Positions 32,800 to 36,093 of a DNA stretch of 36,093 nucleotides are shown in pieces. The notes under the pieces are model-generated. The model did no database searches. It saw nothing but the letters and a program-made list of their open reading frames with translations, and was not told where the DNA came from. Each line of letters opens with the position of its first letter. Position 1 is the first letter of the stretch. The translations under genes were made by a program, and so were the position numbers. Source of the stretch: a virus. The stretch spans positions 1 to 36,093 of the IMG/VR virus record IMGVR_UViG_3300033571_008540. One strand, given 5' to 3'.

Positions 32800-33506
32800 A
32801 CTTTCTCCTGTGTAATCGCTGTATCTTGTGGATTGTGTCTGCCCGACTCTGCATGCCACGTTTGCGGTTGCATGACGCGGTAAGCCTTCAACGCTTCTGG
32901 GTTAGGCTTCACAAAGCTGTCATCCTTCCATAGAATCCTATTGTTCGGCATGGCTGCAATCTGGCCGCTGCCGTCTTCGAGAAGCAACAGGTGGTAGCAC
33001 TTATGCTCTGGCGGGTACTGGCTAAAACCGTTGTCTGTGTGGTCAAGTGTGAACCAGTAGCTTGCTGGTATCATTCGGCCATCTGGTGTTCGGTATTCGC
33101 AGCTCATTTCGCGTAGGTACTCGTACTGCACCGTTGAAAAATCCCAGCCGTGGCAATCCCAGCATTGCAGGTCACTAATTGGATGCGGCGCTGGCTTCGG
33201 GTTTAATTCTACAGAGTCGCCATTTTTCACGCGATGGTAATCTTCTTCAGATAACGCGTACACCATAAACGGGCGCATAACATTCCTTGGTTTTTCCCAG
33301 CGCAGCTTATGAATAGGTATGCGCGCCCACTGCGCCCCGCTCTCGCATAGAATCGAGAAGTGAAGAGCGCGACTTGGAATGCTAGTAACGCCAATAATCA
33401 CACACGGCTCAAATCCCAATGAGTCGTCTAACCCACGCAAGATATCGGTTTGCACATACCCATATAAATGTTGAGGTACAGATGCGTTAAGTGTGTAGTG
33501 TGTCAA
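32796..33506 (-). CDS. Conserved-looking phage protein of unknown function
   Basis: 236 residues from a TTG at 33506, selected for its AGGGGAG Shine-Dalgarno six bases upstream; an in-frame TTG at 33557 falls at the possible promoter and has none. N-terminal half with PSRALHFSILCESGAQWARIPIHKLRW is a segment I recall from hypothetical phage proteins, without known role. Middle has CWDCHGWDFS (Cys, His) then ASYWFTLDHTDNG...EHKCYHLLLLEDG.GQIAAMPNNRI. His and Cys count suggests metal binding. Overlaps the next gene by ATGA. Confidence 0.65.
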   Translation of the reverse strand: MTHYTLNASVPQHLYGYVQTDILRGLDDSLGFEPCVIIGVTSIPSRALHFSILCESGAQWARIPIHKLRWEKPRNVMRPFMVYALSEEDYHRVKNGDSVELNPKPAPHPISDLQCWDCHGWDFSTVQYEYLREMSCEYRTPDGRMIPASYWFTLDHTDNGFSQYPPEHKCYHLLLLEDGSGQIAAMPNNRILWKDDSFVKPNPEALKAYRVMQPQTWHAESGRHNPQDTAITQEKV

Positions 33507-33530
33507 CGTTTTCTCCCCTATCCCGTTTTC

Positions 33531-33557
33531 AATATAGCAACCGTTGCACCAAGTCAA
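33531..33557 (-). promoter_or_regulatory. Possible internal leftward promoter
   Basis: TTGACT (33552-33557) with TATATT (33531-33536) on the minus strand, spaced 15 bases; TATTGA at 17 is an alternative. It lies between the XRE regulator gene and the 236-residue gene, next to the site a regulator might use. The spacing is short, so it is uncertain. Confidence 0.32.
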
Positions 33558-33560
33558 TCA

Positions 33561-33761
33561 CTATTTACGCTTTTTGCCACAAACATAATCAAGCCCAATC
33601 ATAGCGTAGGCCAATAACCTAGAAATAGGCAATTCACCAGTTTCTTTATAGGTTATGTTTCGCTTGCTGGCTTCAAATTCATCTGCAAGTCGCTGCTGGC
33701 TAAATCCATGCTTCTTACGGATTTCGCGCATTTTGTCTGGTGTTATATCGTCTGGCTTCAT
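33561..33761 (-). CDS. XRE/Cro-type HTH regulator
   Basis: 66 residues. The helix-turn-helix follows the XRE pattern: MREIRKKHGFSQQRLADEFEASKRNITYKETGELPISRLLAYA (positions about 11-53; quoted in parts), with the Q-x-x-L-A core and the KETGE turn before the fourth helix. Small Cro-like proteins bind operators as dimers. It overlaps the preceding gene by ATGA. It could control the possible promoter at 33531-33557. There is no lysogeny gene nearby, so it is not a convincing prophage repressor. Confidence 0.75.
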   Translation of the reverse strand: MKPDDITPDKMREIRKKHGFSQQRLADEFEASKRNITYKETGELPISRLLAYAMIGLDYVCGKKRK

Positions 33762-34369
33762 GCTGGAATTTCCTCGTCGTTAAAATTAATCTCGGTGGTG
33801 GCGTTTATAATATCGTTATACAGCCCAGAATATGCATTTCTGAAGCGCTCAATAACTGCGGCCTCACGTTGCAAAATCGCGTCAACGTCACCTCCCGCTT
33901 GAATCTCTGCAATAATCTCTGCGGCCTTCTTTTTGGCGGCATCGGATTTGTCCACCTTAGGCGCACTCGCAGATTCCACTAACAACTTAACCGTGTATGG
34001 CTTTTTGCTTTGCTTGCTTGCCGTTAGCGACATGGTTAAATCGTGCGGAATATCCGACATATGGCTAATGCGTATGCCGCCCACTTCAGCGCCCGCCCAT
34101 GTAACCTTAGGGTCACGAAATAGCGTTAGTTTCTTGCCTACCCATTTTTCGGCATACTTACCCCACGCATGCACAAAAACCCGCGTCATGCTTTTGCATG
34201 GATAGTACGGCTTGCCATTGTCACCGATATAGCTGACCGCCACGGGTTGCTCACCTTGCCGCTTGCTAACCTTGCTAATTTCAACCGTTATCGGGCCAGC
34301 AATCAAATCATCAGCGTTTAGCTGGTCTGATTTCGGTTTAATGGCATCAGTTACATCAATTTGCGTCAT
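33758..34369 (-). CDS. Conserved phage protein paired with YqaJ exonuclease
   Basis: 203 residues. It shows a pattern I recognise from unannotated phage proteins: LNADDLIAGPITVEIS, GKPYYPCKSMTRVFVHAWGKYAEKWVGKKLTLFRDPKVTWAG, then VGGIRISHMSDI; the C-terminal third is charged helix ending in an acidic tail. The first part looks like a beta-barrel, perhaps OB-like. Coupled by ATGA to the YqaJ exonuclease, so a single-strand annealing or ssDNA-binding partner is plausible, as in Red-type pairs, but no named annealing family signature is visible. GAGGAG precedes the ATG. Confidence 0.68.
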   Translation of the reverse strand: MTQIDVTDAIKPKSDQLNADDLIAGPITVEISKVSKRQGEQPVAVSYIGDNGKPYYPCKSMTRVFVHAWGKYAEKWVGKKLTLFRDPKVTWAGAEVGGIRISHMSDIPHDLTMSLTASKQSKKPYTVKLLVESASAPKVDKSDAAKKKAAEIIAEIQAGGDVDAILQREAAVIERFRNAYSGLYNDIINATTEINFNDEEIPA

Positions 34370-35049
34370 ACAACAATCTCCTCTTCAATTTTACGTTCGG
34401 TTGGTATTAGGCGGTAGTTTTTATCCGCTAATTTTGCTTCATATTCCGCCATAAGTTTGCTTAGCTTTTCATGAAATACGGTTGCGGCTTCAACAATCGC
34501 AGCCTGTATCTTTTCGTCTGGATATACGCGCAACGTAAGCATGGGCAACCCCGCGCTATAGGTGATGTAGTCAATCCATTTGCGCTGCGTCACCAGCAAG
34601 CCAGTCTGTAGCTGTAGCATATATTCATCAGGCGCGACGTTTTCCAAAATACTCTGCACCTGAAACTTCTGGCGGCGTGACTTGATTTCTATTAGGCCAT
34701 CTTCACCAACTAAACCATCAGGTGAGAAGCCAATGGTAAAGCCGTGGTCATCGTTTAGCACTATCCCGCATTCATCCACTTGCTCGTAATTATCCGAATA
34801 AATATCACGCGCATCAGCTTCGTCAGACATACCGCGCAACATATCTTCGCTAATATAGCTAGGCTCGGTAAAGCCAGTGATGCGTTGCGCCAGTAATTCA
34901 TAAACGTGGGCGCGCTCTTTATCGTTGCTGGCAATTTTTAGCGTAGGCGTTAAAATAGTTTTAACCTCGCTTGCCGTAAGTATGCCGCAGCGTATAGCGT
35001 GCCATTCATCCGAACCCTGCACGATGTCGTTTCTGTAAATAATAGCCAC
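34366..35049 (-). CDS. YqaJ-family phage recombination exonuclease
   Basis: 227 residues. The lambda exonuclease/YqaJ fold is clear: GSDEWHAIRCGILTASE near the start (12-28), FSPDGL with Asp111, GLIEIKS with Glu121 and Lys123, and YMLQLQ with Gln146. These form the two-metal active site for 5'-3' degradation of dsDNA ends. GTG start at 35049, sharing a base with the stop of the small membrane gene, with GGGG upstream. Overlaps the partner gene by ATGA. Confidence 0.92.
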   Translation of the reverse strand: MAIIYRNDIVQGSDEWHAIRCGILTASEVKTILTPTLKIASNDKERAHVYELLAQRITGFTEPSYISEDMLRGMSDEADARDIYSDNYEQVDECGIVLNDDHGFTIGFSPDGLVGEDGLIEIKSRRQKFQVQSILENVAPDEYMLQLQTGLLVTQRKWIDYITYSAGLPMLTLRVYPDEKIQAAIVEAATVFHEKLSKLMAEYEAKLADKNYRLIPTERKIEEEIVV

Positions 35050-35138
35050 TATAACCCCACGTTGTTAATAATTAACCAAGCAAACACAGAGCCGATTGCC
35101 ATAGTGGCGGCAAGCAAAACAATATCGAAATTAGACAT
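35049..35138 (-). CDS. 29-residue membrane peptide
   Basis: ATG at 35138, TAG at 35049-35051, with TTGGAGGTTACA upstream, one of the best ribosome sites in the window. The peptide is a single hydrophobic helix (IVLLAATMAIGSVFAWLII) with a short polar start. It overlaps the gene above by eight bases and the exonuclease GTG by one. Besides any own role it may mainly couple translation into the exonuclease gene. Confidence 0.55.
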   Translation of the reverse strand: MSNFDIVLLAATMAIGSVFAWLIINNVGL

Positions 35139-35361
35139 TGTAACCTCCAACAATAATATACATAACGCGGTAACCTTGTTCGTAAATCTTGATACCGCGC
35201 TTTTTGTCTAGCCACTTCTGCGCTTTGGGCGAGCGTGCCTTATCCTGTTTTGCGGCTTTCAAGATTATGTCTAAAAAATACCTAGCCTGAATTTTCGTTC
35301 TAAAACTATTTGGCATCATGTGCCGTTCAACTTCTGAAACTTTTACGATTCTATATAACAT
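35131..35361 (-). CDS. Unknown basic 76-residue protein
   Basis: GAGGGGACG precedes the ATG. Helical Lys/Arg/Ala-rich middle (RTKIQARYFLDIILKAAKQDKARSPKAQKWLDKKRG) and a beta-like C-terminus (YEQGYRVMYIIVGGYNV). First gene below the promoter at 35384-35412, so it may be strongly made; a DNA-binding role is possible from its charge. Not recognised. Confidence 0.6.
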   Translation of the reverse strand: MLYRIVKVSEVERHMMPNSFRTKIQARYFLDIILKAAKQDKARSPKAQKWLDKKRGIKIYEQGYRVMYIIVGGYNV

Positions 35362-35383
35362 AAGCGTCCCCTCTCATGCAATC

Positions 35384-35412
35384 TATATATAGCAATGTTT
35401 GCCACGCGTCAA
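35384..35412 (-). promoter_or_regulatory. Leftward promoter for the recombination genes
   Basis: TTGACG (35407-35412) and TATATA (35384-35389) at 17 bases on the minus strand. It lies in the 55-base gap after the VRR-NUC gene and reads the recombination block, giving it expression independent of the long early transcript. Confidence 0.6.
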
Positions 35413-35416
35413 GCGG

Positions 35417-35761
35417 TTATTGCACTATTTTTTTTGCGTCCTCTGTACTGCGCGCAACGCCAGCTTTTCCGCCATTTTGTAGCACAAACGCAATAAAATC
35501 TTTCTGTGCAATCGACGGATAGCCCTTATCGGTTTTTACTTCAATCGCTGTAAATATAGGCACAGTCTGGCCTACCATATCAGGAGTAATTGTAACCCGC
35601 GTAAACCCGATTAAATCCGATGCGCCAGACGCAAGCAAACCAGCGGCGATTCTGCGCTTGCCGTCCTCGCTGCGAAAATTCCCGCGCACGTTTTTCCAGA
35701 TAACGCAATCGTTTTTTGCAGCGTCTAACCGTATCGTTTGCACTATGTTGCTCTCGCTCAT
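35417..35761 (-). CDS. VRR-NUC domain nuclease
   Basis: 114 residues, the whole protein being one stand-alone VRR-NUC domain. Motifs: GLLASGASDLIGF (Asp49), FTAIEVKT (Glu74, Lys76) and AQKDF (Gln86), the PD-(D/E)XK metal site; the end has GGKAGVARS. Stand-alone VRR-NUC proteins act as structure-specific nucleases and sit beside helicases in phages. Its start overlaps the stop of the helicase gene by ATGA. Confidence 0.88.
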   Translation of the reverse strand: MSESNIVQTIRLDAAKNDCVIWKNVRGNFRSEDGKRRIAAGLLASGASDLIGFTRVTITPDMVGQTVPIFTAIEVKTDKGYPSIAQKDFIAFVLQNGGKAGVARSTEDAKKIVQ

Positions 35762-36093
35762 TTTGCGCCCCTTGCCTTTATAACGTTAATTGCCCAGCCG
35801 TGTGGGTTCTTCATTCCGCGCTGTTTACCTAGCGCCACCAGCTCGTTATAACTACGCGCTGCACCTTGCGCCTTTTTACGTTCCATTTTTTGCGCTTGCC
35901 TATCTTCCTTTGTAGCCTCGATTAGCTCGCCCTCGACTTCATCAATTTCGCGTGAATTAATCGGATAAATATAGCCACAATTCGGGCAAACTGGCGCTGG
36001 CCTGTGTGCTGTGTAGCATTTGTCGCACTGCCTAACTGCAACCGTTTTTTCACTGGATGCGCGTTTAGTCTGCACCCTATCTTCTAGCGTCCA
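35758..36093 (-). CDS. SF2 helicase, C-terminal part (enters from the window end)
   Basis: The minus strand is open from the edge: 111 residues starting WTLEDRVQTKR, where 'WTLE.R' is a common linker near the end of phage DEAD/DEAH helicases. A zinc ribbon follows (CDKC about 15 residues later, then CPNCG), then an acidic and basic helical tail. I take it as the second half of the helicase at 980-1. Joined directly, the halves are out of frame, so the linking stretch is not in the window. The first in-frame Met is at 36075, but it lies inside the helicase pattern, so it is not the real start. Overlaps the VRR-NUC gene by ATGA. Confidence 0.85.
   Translation of the reverse strand, partial: WTLEDRVQTKRASSEKTVAVRQCDKCYTAHRPAPVCPNCGYIYPINSREIDEVEGELIEATKEDRQAQKMERKKAQGAARSYNELVALGKQRGMKNPHGWAINVIKARGAK

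Noticed and set aside
33758-33761. XRE gene as prophage repressor
   Set aside because: No integrase, antirepressor or divergent cro/cI pair; it sits in a recombination operon.
1-36093. tRNA genes, CRISPR arrays, insertion sequences, direct terminal repeats
   Set aside because: No cloverleaf-like sequence, regular repeat array or transposase motif was seen; the two window ends share no obvious overlap.

Overview
This window is a nearly complete genome of a short-tailed (podovirus-type, P22-like) tailed phage. It has a P22-family portal, coat protein, gp4- and gp10-type tail completion proteins, three ejection-type proteins and a tailspike with a P22-like head-binding start. I see no integrase, no lysogeny module, no tRNA gene, no CRISPR array and no insertion sequence, so a strictly lytic phage is the simplest reading (inference). 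The host cannot be named. Read by eye, the window contains no GATC site, while CTAG is common. CTAG is usually scarce in enterobacterial DNA, so an enteric host is unlikely.

The two ends belong together. Positions 1-980 (minus) encode the first ~326 residues of a superfamily 2 helicase. Positions 36093-35758 (minus) encode its last ~111 residues, including a zinc ribbon. The map is therefore circular or circularly permuted. Directly joining the ends puts the halves out of frame and gives an early stop, so a short piece (my estimate is about 100 bp) is probably missing between them.

Layout as a circle: two divergent transcription units start in the intergenic region around 5590-6073 and converge at about 27207-27460. 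The leftward (early, DNA metabolism) unit starts at a near-consensus promoter at 5622-5651. It reads a ribbon-helix-helix regulator, a string of small proteins and a Toprim/DUF927 primase-helicase, then crosses the junction through the SF2 helicase. It continues through a VRR-NUC nuclease, a YqaJ exonuclease with an unknown partner, an XRE regulator and about fifteen small unknown genes. Last come an unusual HTH + DnaQ-like exonuclease + zinc-ribbon protein and a tiny lipoprotein. It ends at a good leftward terminator at 27264-27290. Most neighbours overlap by ATGA or nearly touch, so translation is tightly coupled.

The rightward (late) unit runs 6074-27206: a DUF7303-like small protein, a long inverted repeat, the terminases, a strong promoter at 8333-8361, the portal, three accessory structural genes, scaffold, coat, two small beta-rich proteins, gp4, gp10, ejection proteins, tailspike, two membrane proteins (holin candidates) and a GH24 endolysin.

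The points most worth following up are the complete lack of GATC, the interrupted helicase gene at the map junction, the exonuclease fusion protein, the unknown partner of the YqaJ exonuclease, the long inverted repeat before the terminase genes and the hidden lipoprotein gene.
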